Source: Brachionus koreanus | Taxonomy: Eukaryota > Rotifera > Eurotatoria > Ploima > Brachionidae | Length of the DNA: 64,000 bases | Assembly: GCA_016987375.1 (NCBI GenBank) | Contig: PJRA01000519.1 | Coordinates: 401,126-465,125 of the forward strand | Direction of reading: 5' to 3' | Part shown: positions 12,901 through 23,639 of the stretch, piece after piece | How the letters are laid out: every line of letters begins with the position of its first letter | How positions within the stretch are numbered: the stretch's first letter is position 1 | Position numbers and translations under genes: made by a program | Notes under the pieces: generated by a model | Told to the model about the DNA's origin: nothing | Seen by the model: only the letters and a program-made list of their open reading frames with translations | The model's database searches: none

Positions 12901-13000
12901 TAGTTTGAATAATATGATAAATACAACCAGCCGAATTGATGTGGGAACTCTTAATACAGTAAGATCGGCAATCGAAAACAGCATATATTCGTTGAAATAA
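6975..13000 (+). CDS. SDCCAG8: SDCCAG8-like centrosomal coiled-coil protein
   Basis: Ten exons join in phase: 6975-6990, 7046-7149, 7209-7672, 7730-7868, 9241-9393, 9456-9590, 9643-9759, 10013-10274, 10323-10615 and 12743-13000. They total 1941 nt, or 646 aa (human about 713). The order of similarity to human SDCCAG8 is collinear. An N-terminal block LDDLVRLIQSVESVNQQLL matches the human MHDLVHTIN region. A central CCSKC stretch matches the human CLKCAQ region. SQDQCIQLTEQITKLEAD matches AREECLRLTELLGESE. Near the C-terminus HNELHDRMKERLKDLN matches HGRVHETMKQRLRQLD. The whole protein is charged heptads, expected to form a long coiled coil. In vertebrates this protein sits at centrosomes and ciliary basal bodies. 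The first exon (16 nt) is the weakest call. Introns 4 and 9 are large because they hold transposon remains. Confidence 0.82.
8215..8445 (+). mobile_element. non-LTR retrotransposon fossil in SDCCAG8 intron 4
   Basis: The frame reads KFLGIKFDYKLNF, then VDEIIESCKTNLIKILSNK, matching the block just after the reverse-transcriptase palm (KFLG..FD.KL.w..HV...) and the following C..RLN.L..L region of Jockey/CR1-type LINEs. It has multiple stops. Only the 3' part of the ORF is left. Confidence 0.55.
10690..11170 (-). mobile_element. non-LTR retrotransposon fossil in SDCCAG8 intron 9
   Basis: On the minus strand SHVKTFKFLGLYFDENLRLT is readable, again the post-palm LINE block. It is followed by a charged stretch ending NISEIDHRLT. 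Stops interrupt the upstream part. It lies on the strand opposite to the host gene. Confidence 0.5.
11215..11620 (-). mobile_element. mariner transposase fossil in SDCCAG8 intron 9
   Basis: The minus-strand frame reads FDEELIYF, CLDQSQTAEPVLKRGSF, MCLMKFPRGKHLKLVSVDRS, INAELYSEQLERMN and QKYPSLVNQK. It covers more of the mariner catalytic domain than the copy at 5880-6225 and shares its peculiar residues, so both come from one family. Stops and deletions remove any activity. Confidence 0.75.
11773..11879. repeat. long hairpin in SDCCAG8 intron 9
   Basis: About 27 bp near 11775-11801 (core CATCTTTCTTGATTT) are almost perfectly inverted at 11851-11877. A smaller stem, CAAACG against CGTTTG, lies inside the loop. 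Transcribed as part of the intron, this would fold into a stem of about 100 nt. It could be a small foldback element. Confidence 0.5.
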
Positions 13001-14501
13001 ATTTTTTTTCCCTTTTTTAAAATACTCATTTCATTAAATGAGAACAAAAATTAAAAAAAAATATTTAAAATAAATTTTTTATTCTCTCAATTATTTTAAA
13101 AATTTAAAATAAAAAGTAAAAAATATTAATCTTTTCTGAATTTTATTTTTCCTTAAAAATGTACAAATGTAATATCAAAAGTTTAAACTTTAAACAAAAA
13201 TTAAATTTTTAACTTTTAATCTTAAATTCATCGGTTCTTCTAATACCATTAATTAAAGACATTTATTTCTCTAAATTAATTTGTGTTTAAATTTGTGTTC
13301 AAAAACCTTTATTTAATAGGCTAGAAATTATGAAATTTCAGAATTATATTAAATTTAGATGAAAAATATTTATTTACAAGTTATTTATAAAAACAATTAC
13401 TCAATGGAAGGAGGAAGAAAATTCTTTAAGAAAAAAAAGTCCAAATTTATGTACTTCAAATCAACCAACATATCATTCAAGATACAGGAAGCTATTAAAT
13501 ACAGTAAGCTCTGGTTCTAAAATTTGTCTCTTAAAATCGCTTACAAAACGCCAAATATTTTTAAACTTTTTAACTTAAGAGAAGAATAAAATATATGATA
13601 AAACAAAATTCAAAAGAAAATCAAAAGATCTATTTAAACGAAGATGAATTTTTTTTTATATTTTATTTATAACAAATATTTCGTTACAATATTTAAAATA
13701 GTAATTTTTTTTTGTCTTTGAATCATCATAAAAGTTTTTTGAAATAAATTTAATTTTTAAATTAAACATTTACCCATAAATTCAATAACAAAATAAATAA
13801 AGATGAAAAAAAAATTTATTTAAACTTTAATTTGATGATTATACTAATGGTCGTGGAGAAATTGTAATTTTTTTCTAAAAATTAAATTTAGAAAAAATTA
13901 AAGGACAATCAGAATTATTCAAATCTATATAAACCAAAATAATCTGTATTCACAAAAGTGTTAAAATTGAACTTCTTTAAAAATTCAACACTCCATATTA
14001 TAGAATACTCGCAAATATATCATTTCAAACATTTTTGATAAATTTAATTTCAATCTAAGATCTGATGAAGATTGAATTCGCATCTCGAGACCTAAAATAA
14101 ATTTAAACTATTGACAGTTTTTAATCTACTTTTTGAATTGATTGAAACATATTCTAAGGCAGAACTGAGTCATTCTGTTCCATTGGTTGTCAAACTAGTC
14201 AAATAATTTAAAAATTTTTTAAAAAAATTTGACAAAAGTAAAATTATTTTAGTCAAAGCTCTAAAAAATTATTTTTTTTTTAATATTAATTGTCTATTTT
14301 ATTCTTTTAAATTAATTTATTAATTAAGATCAATATTTTATTATTAAAAAATATTTTTTTCTATTTGTCTCAAATTTTTTAAACAATTTAAATTTATTAA
14401 TTAATAAAAAAGAAAATTTAAAAAAAAAATTCAATATAAATTAACAAAAATTCTTATCTAACTTACTATGCTCATTAATTAACTAAACCAAAAAAATAAT
14501 T
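13001..14501. other. intergenic, no gene recognised
   Basis: The stretch is AT-rich. The only coding-like patch is 13404-13520, a 38-codon frame beginning MEGGRKFFKKKKSK with a GTAAGC donor-like site inside it. An overlapping frame is equally open, and I could not join it to anything. Confidence 0.4.
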
Positions 14502-15206
14502 TTATTTTTCAACAGATTTTTTGAACGATCGCAGAATGGGATACAAATTATTGAAAGCTTCGTATATTTCTTCGCGAGTTTTAGCCCCTGTAATGACCAC
14601 TTTGCCAGACACGAACACAAGCAAAACAACTTTTGGCTGGAGCATGCGGTATATCAAACCAGGGAATATCTCAGGCTCATAGCTACAAAATCTAGTGTGA
14701 TATGTGTGCAAGCTCTCAAGACGAACAATAAATTGTATATCTGCACACCCTACAATGTTCTGTATTTTGAAGTCCATAAATTTGGCCGGAAATCCCAATT
14801 TTTGAATTATCCTAGCGTATTTTCTAGCCGCCAATTTTGACTCAGTCTCACTCTTGGCACCAGTGCAGACCATTTTTCCAGAGGAAAATATCAACGCGGT
14901 GGTCCGAGGGACCCGAATTCTCATAATCAAGGCAGCAAATCGCTTCGGATTATACTCAGAGTTTCTTGCCTTTAGTGCAATTTTTTTCAAGTCCAATTTG
15001 CATCCCACACTTATTGTGCTCACTATATTTCTTTGAAAAAAAAATTAAAAATTATTTTAAATCTTATTATAGACTCACTGTATTGTTGGAACAATTGTGG
15101 TTGTGGGCTCGTTTAAGTTCGAAGCCGGTGCTGATAAAAAATTTGATCCTAAAACTGTTGGTATTCCTGAGGATAAAACCGAAGGTGGTGGCAATAATGC
15201 GTTCAT
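14502..15206 (-). CDS. TBP: TATA-box binding protein (TBP)
   Basis: Two exons: 15079-15206 (starting ATG at 15206) and 14502-15030, separated by a 48-bp GTGAGT...AAAG intron. Together they give 218 aa. TBP binds the TATA element as the core of TFIID and serves all three nuclear RNA polymerases. Residues about 38-218 form the saddle with its two direct repeats. The junction reads [20 protein letters not shown] as in other animals. All four DNA-kinking Phe are present: F74 (PKRFAA), F91 (ALIF), F165 ([10 protein letters not shown]) and F182 (LLVF). The N-terminus is only about 43 residues and lacks a polyglutamine tract. Oddities: [12 protein letters not shown] has Val instead of Glu (V83), and the start of the second repeat (around [13 protein letters not shown]) is divergent. 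It starts head to head with the phosphatase at 15305. Confidence 0.95.
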
Positions 15207-15304
15207 TTTTGGCTTTCTATTTTAAAATTTTAAAATAAATGAAAAATTTTTTCAAAATTTTTATTTAAAAATTTAGTAATTAGAAAAAAATTTGTCTTAT
15301 AATT
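15207..15304. promoter_or_regulatory. shared 98-bp TBP / phosphatase intergenic promoter
   Basis: This is all the sequence between the divergent start codons of TBP (15206, minus) and the phosphatase (15305, plus). It must contain both 5' leaders, so it probably acts as a bidirectional promoter. It is almost pure A+T, so no individual element can be singled out. Confidence 0.5.
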
Positions 15305-16066
15305 ATGATTACTAAACTAGCAGTATTTGATTTTGATAATACAATTATAGATGTTAATAGCGATACATTTGTTGACCGAATTCTTCTAAGATTGATTAAT
15401 GACACCACGAAAAAATACTATGACTATCCATCGGAGATTGAGCGGCTGACACAGAGCCACAATTGGACCCATCGAATGAATGCGGTCTTTTCTTACATGA
15501 ATTCGGAGCATTCAATTCAACGACAAGACATAATCAATTGCATGCATGAAATAATCATTGATGACTCGATGAAACAACTTCTTCAGCGCATGTATTTGGA
15601 ATCATTTGAACTTATAATAATCTCCGATGCAAATTCTATTTTTATTCAAGAAATTCTACACAAAAACAACTTGAATCATATTTTTTCAAAGATTTACACC
15701 AATCAAGCCTACTTTTGTGCTCAGACAGGATGTCTAAAGGTTCAGCCTTTCAACGAATCGTTCAATTTCAACAAAGAGTTGTTTAATTGTCCAACTGAAA
15801 TATGTTCCAGCAATATATGCAAGGGTGAAGTTCTCAAGCGTCATTTGGTTGATATTGGACTGTCAAATTTGACCAAAATAGTGTATGTTGGTGATGGTAG
15901 AAACGACTATTGTCCTGGACTTTGTTTAAGGGAGTGTGATTTTTATTGTGTTCGGGAGAATTATTCCCTTTCAAAATTGCTCGACAAGAGAACCAACCTA
16001 AAAGAATGCTTAATGACAAAAATAATTAAATGGCATACAGCAAAAGATTTATTGGAAATTTTTTAA
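15305..16066 (+). CDS. PHOSPHO2/PHOSPHO1-like HAD phosphatase
   Basis: Intronless, 253 aa. HAD-superfamily phosphatases of the PHOSPHO family hydrolyse small phosphoesters (phosphoethanolamine, phosphocholine or pyridoxal phosphate in vertebrates) through an aspartyl-phosphate intermediate. Motif I is DFDNT, with D9 as nucleophile and D11 as acid/base. Motif II is SDAN at 107-110. Motif III Lys is likely K173 in the ICKGEVL stretch. Motif IV is GDGRND at 196-201. The Cys-rich patch before K173 (NCPTEICSSNICK) matches the family pattern. The length is close to PHOSPHO2 (about 241 aa). No signal peptide is seen, so it is probably cytosolic. It shares a tiny intergenic region with TBP. A diverged paralogue lies at 29021-29836. 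The substrate cannot be read from sequence. Confidence 0.88.
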   Translation: MITKLAVFDFDNTIIDVNSDTFVDRILLRLINDTTKKYYDYPSEIERLTQSHNWTHRMNAVFSYMNSEHSIQRQDIINCMHEIIIDDSMKQLLQRMYLESFELIIISDANSIFIQEILHKNNLNHIFSKIYTNQAYFCAQTGCLKVQPFNESFNFNKELFNCPTEICSSNICKGEVLKRHLVDIGLSNLTKIVYVGDGRNDYCPGLCLRECDFYCVRENYSLSKLLDKRTNLKECLMTKIIKWHTAKDLLEIF

Positions 16067-17225
16067 ATATTTTTGGCTAATTTTTGTACAAACTAAATAA
16101 AAATAATGGGTGACATGAACATAAGGGTGTTGATTAAAGTTGAAATTTAAAAAATAATTTATTAAAATTTTCAATATCCTTGAAGATAAAAGAATTTTAG
16201 GGTTAATTAATCTAGCAAAAAGGTCAATTTCTGATTATATTCTTTAGTAAACTATTTTTGGAGTTATCAAAATTTTATTTATTAAATATTTTTATATTAA
16301 TTTTTTTAAAAATATATTTTCTCAAAATTGATTAAGTTTTGTATCAAAAAATTTGAATAAAAACATTTTTGTTTTTCTTTCAATAGTTGGTAATATTCCA
16401 AAACTCCATTATTCTAAAAATATTACCATCGCTATTAACTTAGAAAACGGAATTCATCTGTCTGTTAATTAATTCAAAAAACGATTATGTTCTTTTACAT
16501 AGAATGATCTTTTCCAAGAGTTTTTTTCTTAAAATATAAACTAAAACCATATTTTGAAATTCTTTAACACATTTTTTTTCATTCGAGTTAAATTTGTAAT
16601 TCTTTTTTTTTTAACCGATTAATTAAAAGAAAAAAAATTACTTTAAAATTTCTATTTAAAAAACTTAATTATTTTTGAAAAAAAAAATTTTAAATAATTT
16701 TAATTTTTTGTTTTAATTTTTCAAGTTTTTTATTATTTGTGATAATTTTGTAACAATTATTCTAAGGTTTTCAAATAATTGAGATGTTCAACTTAAAATT
16801 TTTGAAAAAGTTTAAGTCATGACTTTTAAAATTAAGTTCAAGTCTCGACTTAAATTTGTTTTGGCTTTTTTTCTAAATTTTCAAGATGATAGCCATGTGA
16901 AATATTTAATCATTTATCAAATAAATTCGAGGAAAGCTGCTCTGGATGAAACTTTTCTGTAAAGTTTTTAAAAGAAGTCTGTCAAATGAAGTTTTTTCTC
17001 GTTTTGTTTGAAAAGAAAACATAATGCTAATAAAAAAAGTTAAAACGAAATAAATGAGTTCAAATCTTGTTAGAAAGAGGTAAACTTCGGGCTTTAAATT
17101 TCATTTTTTGAGTTATATTCATCCAGGTATGTTCGTATTTGTAGGTGGTTAAGCATTTTGATTAAGAATTTATTTGAACTAAATCATTTAAATAAGTAAT
17201 GCTTATATTTTTATTCATTTCATAA
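16067..17225. other. intergenic, nothing recognised
   Basis: Low-complexity AT-rich sequence. No frame, RNA or clear repeat was found before the tRNA. Confidence 0.5.
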
Positions 17226-17245
17226 GTCTCTATGGCGCAATCGGC

Positions 17246-17282
<37 letters not shown>

Positions 17283-17299
17283 GAATCCACCTAGGGACG
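17226..17299 (+). tRNA. tRNA-Asn (GTT)
   Basis: A 74-nt cloverleaf with acceptor arms GTCTCTA and TAGGGAC, discriminator G, anticodon loop CTGTTAA (GTT, Asn) and TTCGAATC in the T arm. A run of six T follows at once, as a Pol III terminator. There is no intron and CCA is not encoded. It is identical over its whole length to the gene at 49587-49660. Confidence 0.97.
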
Positions 17300-18164
17300 A
17301 ATTTTTTCCCTCTTTTTAACTTGAAACATACTCAAATGACAAATCTTTTTTTTTTTAATTTTTTGCTCTAAATTAAGAGACTAAAGTCTTGAAAATATGC
17401 TATTAAAATTGCATTTTTTGTTTAAATTTTTATTTGAAAATACTCTTCTTCAAAAAGACTTTAGAGTCAAGAAATAAAAAGAACTATTTTTTTTAAATTT
17501 TATACTCTTGAAAAATTAGATTAGGACCTTTAAACAAAAACTATTATTTGATCATTTAAGACTAAAGGTCGGAGGGGTTTTTTGACTTTTTTTCAACGAA
17601 AATAAAAATATTTTGTAATAGAAATTATTTATTTAAGATTAAATTGAAAAATATCAAAAATGATTAAATTTGTGCAAAATTCCACTCAATATAAAAATAT
17701 TGAAAATAAATCTCAATCAATTTGCACAAATTTTGCAGACTTGCGCAATAGGTGAAACAACAGTTGTTTCACTTTGTTTCATCTGCAGAACAAATTTATG
17801 ACTATTGGAACAAGAGTTATAAGATTCTTTACTTTTTGTATTGAAAGTTTTGTATGAAATTTCACAATGCCTAAATTTATTGAATAAAAACAAATAAAGG
17901 AAGTAAAAGAAGGGGTTCAAAGATCCTTGCCGCCTTTGATTGTTAAAAATATCAATCGTTGATTTTTTTCTTTCAAATTTAAATCAAAAAACACTAATCT
18001 AAAAACACTTATTTTTTCTATTTTAATTAGACGAATTGTAAAATTCTTTAAATTCTGTTCTGATTTTTATAAAAAGAAAATAGCATTGAAAAATTCCTTT
18101 TATTTTTAGGCTGCTTTAATAAAGCTCAAATAAAAACAAAAGAAGTTTTGAAAATTAAACAAAA

Positions 18165-18404
18165 ATGAAATTTTTTTCATTAATTTTTATATTAGCTATA
18201 AATCTTCTTTTAATTATGGGTCACAACAGTCTAGTTGCCGAAAGTAATTTATCCGAAGATTAAAAAAAATTATTTAATTAAAATTTTAAAGAAAATGATC
18301 AAAGAAATTCTTTAAAAAAATTAAATAAAAGGTTTTTGTGGGATGAAACAAGTGAAAGCTCCGAAAGTGATCAGAGAGACTTTGAGCCAAGAAGTTTGAA
18401 TTAG
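18165..18404 (+). CDS. short secreted peptide precursor
   Basis: Exon 1 is 18165-18243 and exon 2 is 18292-18404, around a 48-bp intron (GTAATT...TTAAAG), giving 63 aa. Residues 1-26 (MKFFSLIFILAINLLLIMGH and on) are a strong signal peptide. A basic linker with LKKLNKR follows, then an acidic, Ser-rich tail: FLWDETSESSESDQRDFEPR. The layout of signal, short spacer, dibasic KR and terminal peptide is that of a processed secreted peptide or prohormone. The exon structure (signal exon, one short intron in phase 1, peptide exon) and the KR plus acidic S/T/E/Q-rich tail resemble the peptide genes at 19407-19676 and 31012-31283, so they may be distant relatives. No known family is recognised. It is too short for routine ORF calling. 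Confidence 0.6.
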
Positions 18405-19406
18405 TTTAATAGTTTAATTAACTTACTTTAAATCATTTTCAAGAACGTGTTGGAGTAGTTTAAATATAATGAAAATGTAAACTAAATTTTCTAAAATTTA
18501 AATAAAACACTTTTTATATGATTTTAAAATTTTTTTCGTTACTCAAATTATAATCTTAAATATAATATATTATTTTATCTTGAAGCTAAAAAAGTTTGGT
18601 ATTTTGAATTTGTCTGGTAAAAAAAATCCCATAACCAAGCTCTATTTTTATTATAATTTTTGATGTGATACTTAAAATTTATTTTTTATTAAGTAAAAAT
18701 AAAAGGCCATTTTGGAACTTAAAATTAGTTTTTTATAAATAAAAATAAGCAACAAAAACTGATAAAAAAATATTTGCATCCAAGAGTAAAAAATTTCTCT
18801 GTGATCAACAATTAATTTTAGACTACAACAATTAGGTTTTCAGTTTTGTATTACATTAATTTTAGATTAAATTTTGTATAAAAATTTAAATTATTTTTAT
18901 TGAATTCTTTTAAATTTGTTGTTACTTAAAGTCTTTTGTTCCAGTAGTACTTCCTATGATGGTACTCATAGCACAAGTCCCTAAACTCTCCGATTATTTA
19001 AGATATCTTTTCTCAAATCTCTCCAATTAATTTTAGCCAGTCTTTTTAAAAATTGGATTCAATTAAAAATTGAAACGAATAAAATAATAAAATTAGGAAG
19101 TATGCAAAGATAATCGTTTTTCAAATTTAAGTTTTCTCCTATAAAAGAAAACATTTTCAAAGGATCAAAAATAAATCTATTTCAATTTTTTAATAATTAT
19201 TTATTCTTTTTCTAATTTTATTAATTGTTTGAAAAAGCTATTCAGATAATAATTTAAAAAATTAAATGAGAAAATTAAGTGCAAAATTTTGTTTTAAAAA
19301 AATATCTGCGGGGTCAAAAATTTATTTTATTCTTAAATTTTCTTTCTACCAAATATTGGATAATCAATTAGAAATAAAAATTTCTAAAAAATGAAAAAGA
19401 ATAAAA
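18405..19406. other. intergenic, nothing recognised
   Basis: AT-rich spacer between two convergent secreted-peptide genes. It probably contains both 3' ends. Confidence 0.45.
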
Positions 19407-19676
19407 TTAAAAGCCTTGTCTTTGCATTCCTTGATCACTTCTAACTTGTTCCTGTTGATCTACTGGTTGTTCAGTTGTCAATTCAGACATGACACTTTGT
19501 ACCATTGGCAATTCAGTAGTTGTTTCGGATACTTGTTCTACTTGTCTTTTCGATTTTTTCCATTCTATGATAAATTTAGAATTTCTAGATTATTTTTTTA
19601 AATCGTTACCATCTGCAGAAGCATTTGAAAATAAAACTGCACTTAAGAGCAAAACAACCAAAGATAGATTATGCAT
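19407..19676 (-). CDS. secreted peptide precursor, copy 1 (complete)
   Basis: Exon 1 is 19610-19676 and exon 2 is 19407-19564, with a 45-bp intron (GTAACG...ATCATAG), giving 74 aa. Exon 1 is a classic signal peptide (MHNLSLVVLLLSAVLFSNAS then AD). Exon 2 starts EWKKSKR, a likely dibasic cleavage site, and releases a peptide of about 45 residues beginning QVEQVSETTTELPMVQ and ending DQGMQRQGF. It has no cysteine, is acidic and rich in Q, E, T and V, and could carry an N-terminal pyroglutamate. The peptide exon is repeated almost unchanged at 24528-24685, 30620-30831 and 31012-31283. Function unknown; the layout suggests a secreted signal, a venom- or mucus-like component, or an immune peptide. 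The antisense frame over exon 2 is a shadow. Confidence 0.65.
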
Positions 19677-22423
19677 TATTAATTTTATTGACTTCTCTAA
19701 TTTTTAGCAGGAAATATTCTTTAATAAATTTAAATTTTACTGCTTTTATACCTTTAATTTTTTGCTTATTTTAAGCACGAACTAATTTTTATTCGGTTTA
19801 AAAATATTTTCAGGTTGATGACACTAATTTTTTTAAAAATATGTCGCATTATGAAGAAATGATGAGAAAAATTTCCTTGATTTATAATTTTAAAAATATT
19901 CTTTTTAAAAAATGTAAAATTTCTGCTTTAAATAAATTTTCAATTTATGTTGGCATTGTGAAATTAATCGTAAATATTTTTCGTTTTTAAATACTTTTTT
20001 TTATCTTCAAACAGTTTGAAAGAAGAGCTATTGATGAATTATCAAAACAAAATTGGAAAAATTTTATAAGAAACAAATTTTAGCGTTTAAAATCAAAAGC
20101 TTTTGCAAAGTCAATAAAGACACATTTTTTATCTTAATCAACTAAGAATAAGACATAAAACTTGCTCTTACTTTTTATCTAAATGATCAACAAGAAAATG
20201 GACTTTTTGAAAAAATTAAATTCTTTTCTAAGTATTATTTTTTACTTTTGAATGATTTATGAAAATGATAGAAAAAAATAATTTTTTCAAAATCGTCAAA
20301 AAATGTTCCAAAATCGAAATTGAACTTTTCAAAACGCTTAAGACATTTTTTTAGTAAAAATCGTCTAATATTAAAAGCAATTTGTTCTTTTAAAATAAAA
20401 AATTTAAAAAAATTTTTCGGAAACAGATAAAATTGCTAAGTTAATATACATGTTTTAGGTTAATTGAAAAAAAAATATTAAAGTTTTGTTGTGGAGATTT
20501 AATTTAGAATTAAAAAGAAAATTTTCTTTTTTAAAAATCAACTGAGGCACTAGAATATATATAATTTAAATTTAAACTATATTATTGAAAAATGAATAAT
20601 GAAATGTTGAAAACTTCAGTCAACATTGATCACTTAAACACAAAAGAATTTAATAATCTTGAATAAAATATTCAAAAGTCTTTTTTCCACTTCTTGATTT
20701 GGCCAATGCTTCTATTAGGTTAGTGCTGTTTCTTAAAATATATTTGGTTCTAATTTTTATCATGAAAAATTGAAATCTATTCGGAAATTTTTTTCAATGT
20801 CGAATTGAACAAGCATTAAACCCTACAATTTCCTCTTTTAAGACTTTTCATTGCGAGCCTTCAAATAGGCCAGTCATTCATTACTACTTCATTACTTGTG
20901 ATTGATAAAAAGTGGATATAATTTCAAAGACAATGTGAAATTACAAATAAATTTTTAGATATGTAAGAATTTGATCATAAAAGTATGAAAAAAGTTTGAT
21001 ATAATTATCCCAATTTCAAAACTTTTGAACCGACTTTTATTTTTAAATTTATTTTTTAATAAAAATAAATTATTAATTTTATTTGATTATAAATATTTAA
21101 GAGTTTATTATATTTTTATTCTAAGTGTGATTTATCAAATTGTAGAAAAAAAAAACTCTACAAATTAGTGTTTTTAATTTCTTTTGTTTGATCTCAGTTT
21201 TTCGTCAAATTCAATAAATAAAATATTTTAGCTAAATAAAATAATTAATTTCAAAACTTTTGCATCATAGTGTATTGTGCTTTAAAATATAGTTGATCAA
21301 ACGATCTTTTTATTAGACTCTCAAAATTCTTAGAAAGACAAACTCTTTTAAATGAATCAAATAAATTATTTTAAAAATTATGACCGAGACAAGATGAAGA
21401 AAAAATTCTAATAAGTTTATATTTAGTCTTAAAATATTTATTTTTGTTTATTTAATTTTCTTATATTAATTAATAAAACTATTAATTGATTGATTTTTAT
21501 TTAAATATTGAGCTCATACATAATTTGAAAAAAAAAGCATTTTAAATATTTTCCTCAAAAATTATTACAAAAAAAATTTTTAGGTATAATAGCTTGTTTA
21601 CATGCTAAGCAAAACATTTTAAACCAAATTCAAGCATAATGATTGTTCTCAGTCAGATTTTTGATGCATAAAAATTGGGAGAAGCTTTGCAGATTTAAAA
21701 AATTATGCTTCTAATAATCTTCTTCTTCTTCTATAAAATTTTAATATGAGAAAAGGTTAAATCAAACATCATATTTCTTTAATTTCGTTCTTTAATTTTT
21801 GATTTTTACTTTAATATTTTTTTATAAAAATAAAATTTTTATATCAAGTGGTTTAATACTTGAAAGCCCACTAGAAAATTAAAATTTAGCTATGAAAACT
21901 TTTTAAAAGTATCATAGCTAAATTTTTAGTTTAGATATGCGTTTTTGTGTATACTTGAAGCCTCTAGATCGGAATAGTTTTAATAAATTGCAGACCCCTT
22001 TATAATTAGCTAATTAACGTTTAAAGATTTATTTTCGAAATTTTAAAAAAAATTTAATGCTATCAATAAGTTTAGTTTAATTTATTACGTTAATAAAATT
22101 ATTATTAATTATACATAAAATAAAATTATTAATTTTATGTAATATGGGTTTAAATTTTAAAAAAATTGAAGAAAACCTGGGACTTAAGTTAGAAAATAAA
22201 TTAGAAAATAAGAAATTTGGTGATCTTATGTATATTTTGGTCTCGTAATCGGCCCAAACAAGTAATATATATATATATTACATTATAATCTTATATTAAT
22301 ATTTTACTAAAAATTAAAAAAAATATTTGATAGTTTTTCTTCTAGAAATAATTAAATCTTGTCATTTTGCTGAATTGAAGGTTTAGTTGATTAATCGGTT
22401 TATTTGGATACCAATGATATGTG
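19677..22423. other. 2.7 kb without a recognised gene
   Basis: AT-rich. A short palindrome lies at about 21886-21930 (AAATTTAGCTATGA arms) and an (AT)n run near 22268-22280. No frame with coding character was found. Confidence 0.5.
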
Positions 22424-22690
22424 TTAATGATAATATCGACCATGTTTATGTCGATGGGAGTAATATCCAGAATAATAGTTGTATTTTCTTCTTTCAGCAT
22501 CAGCAAATTCATAAAAGTCAATCCTGTTGTCATTATTTCTATCCATTAAAGAGAATTCATAATTTGCATGTATACGATTTGAAACAGGATCAAGATACGG
22601 GTGTTTATATTGATAATATGCTTCGTATTCATTTCTATCAATCAAATCGTCTATGCCACTTATTTTTCGAAATTTTCGCAAAAGAGACAT
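22424..22690 (-). CDS. small EF-hand protein
   Basis: Single exon, 88 aa. A canonical calcium-binding loop lies at residues 50-61 (DRNNDNRIDFYE), with ligands at D50, N52, D54, D58 and E61, flanked by helices (ANYEFSLM and FADAERRKYN). An earlier stretch (ISGIDDLIDRNEYEAYYQY) may be a degenerate partner EF-hand. The tail is Tyr/His-rich (YNYYSGYYSHRHKHGRYYH), unusual for a cytosolic calcium sensor and possibly metal binding or extracellular. ATG at 22690 has an A-rich leader. An upstream signal exon cannot be excluded, but I found none. Overlapping plus-strand frames are shadows. Confidence 0.6.
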   Translation of the reverse strand: MSLLRKFRKISGIDDLIDRNEYEAYYQYKHPYLDPVSNRIHANYEFSLMDRNNDNRIDFYEFADAERRKYNYYSGYYSHRHKHGRYYH

Positions 22691-23639
22691 TTTTTTCCAA
22701 GTTTAAATATTTTTTTTCTCTTTAAATTTTGAGGTTTATGATGTAAATTTAAATTAAATATTTGATTTTGAAATTATATCTAAATTGTATATTTTGATTT
22801 CAATATATATGCGATTTTGCAAATAAAAATGGTGTGAGACTTTGGTTGATTGATTTTGATCGTGTAGAATATCTTTTGAATAATTTCTTTTTCTATGTTT
22901 CTGTCTCAATAACATTGAATGAAAAAAAATATTTCGAAATTTCGATTTTCTAATTGAGTTTAATATTGAGTCTATTAACAATATTACTTTCGAAAAAAAA
23001 TCAAATTTTGAATTCTTGAATATTGCAGAATTTATCAATTTATTTTGTAAAAGAAATATTAATCACATTGAAGTTAATTGATGAAAAATTTTCTCATCTT
23101 TTTTAATATATGGTTATATTTTTAAAAATATGGTTAGTTTTTTTGGAAGTAATTGCGTACTTAGATTTTCCAAATTTTAATATGCTTTAGGCATTGTAAA
23201 AAGTGAAAAAACGTAATTAAATGTATATATTTTTAAAAAATTGTTTAAAAGTCACAAGTCTCAAGCCAAGTCAAAGTCCGGACTTTAATAGTTTTTTTAA
23301 ATCGATACAAATTATAAAAAAAAAATTTTTATTCTAAATTTTTATTAATTAAGATTCTCTTTTGCTTACAATAAAAAAGTTTTTTTCAATTTAGTTCTTA
23401 TTATCCATATTTCTAACCAGTGAAGTTGCTTTCTAGTTTTTTGTCAGTTAATAATGACCTATGTGGTTAGTTGATATAACCAGATTTATTAAAATGCTTT
23501 TAAACTGGTCCTGGAGAAGCTGAAATAATCAAGGGTTTAGGATAAATAAGTATTGTAATGAGATTTCTCATAAAAAAATCTTAAAAGTGTCATATAGCCG
23601 TCAGAAAACCCTTTCTAAGCATAAAAGATAGATATAAGT
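22691..23639. other. spacer, nothing recognised
   Basis: AT-rich. The last 200 bp probably include the decayed 5' part of the Tc1 copy that starts to be readable near 23640. Confidence 0.4.

Noticed and set aside
19416..19707. Plus-strand frames over the peptide exon (also at 24537-24740 and 31003-31278)
   Set aside because: They are repeated only because the minus-strand exon is repeated. The minus strand has signal peptides, splice sites and a sensible peptide; the plus strand gives only hydrophobic shadow sequence.
22754..23038. 94-codon minus-strand frame upstream of the EF-hand gene
   Set aside because: Composition is random Ile/Lys/Asn/Ser as expected from AT-rich DNA; no domain, signal peptide or splice link to the EF-hand exon.
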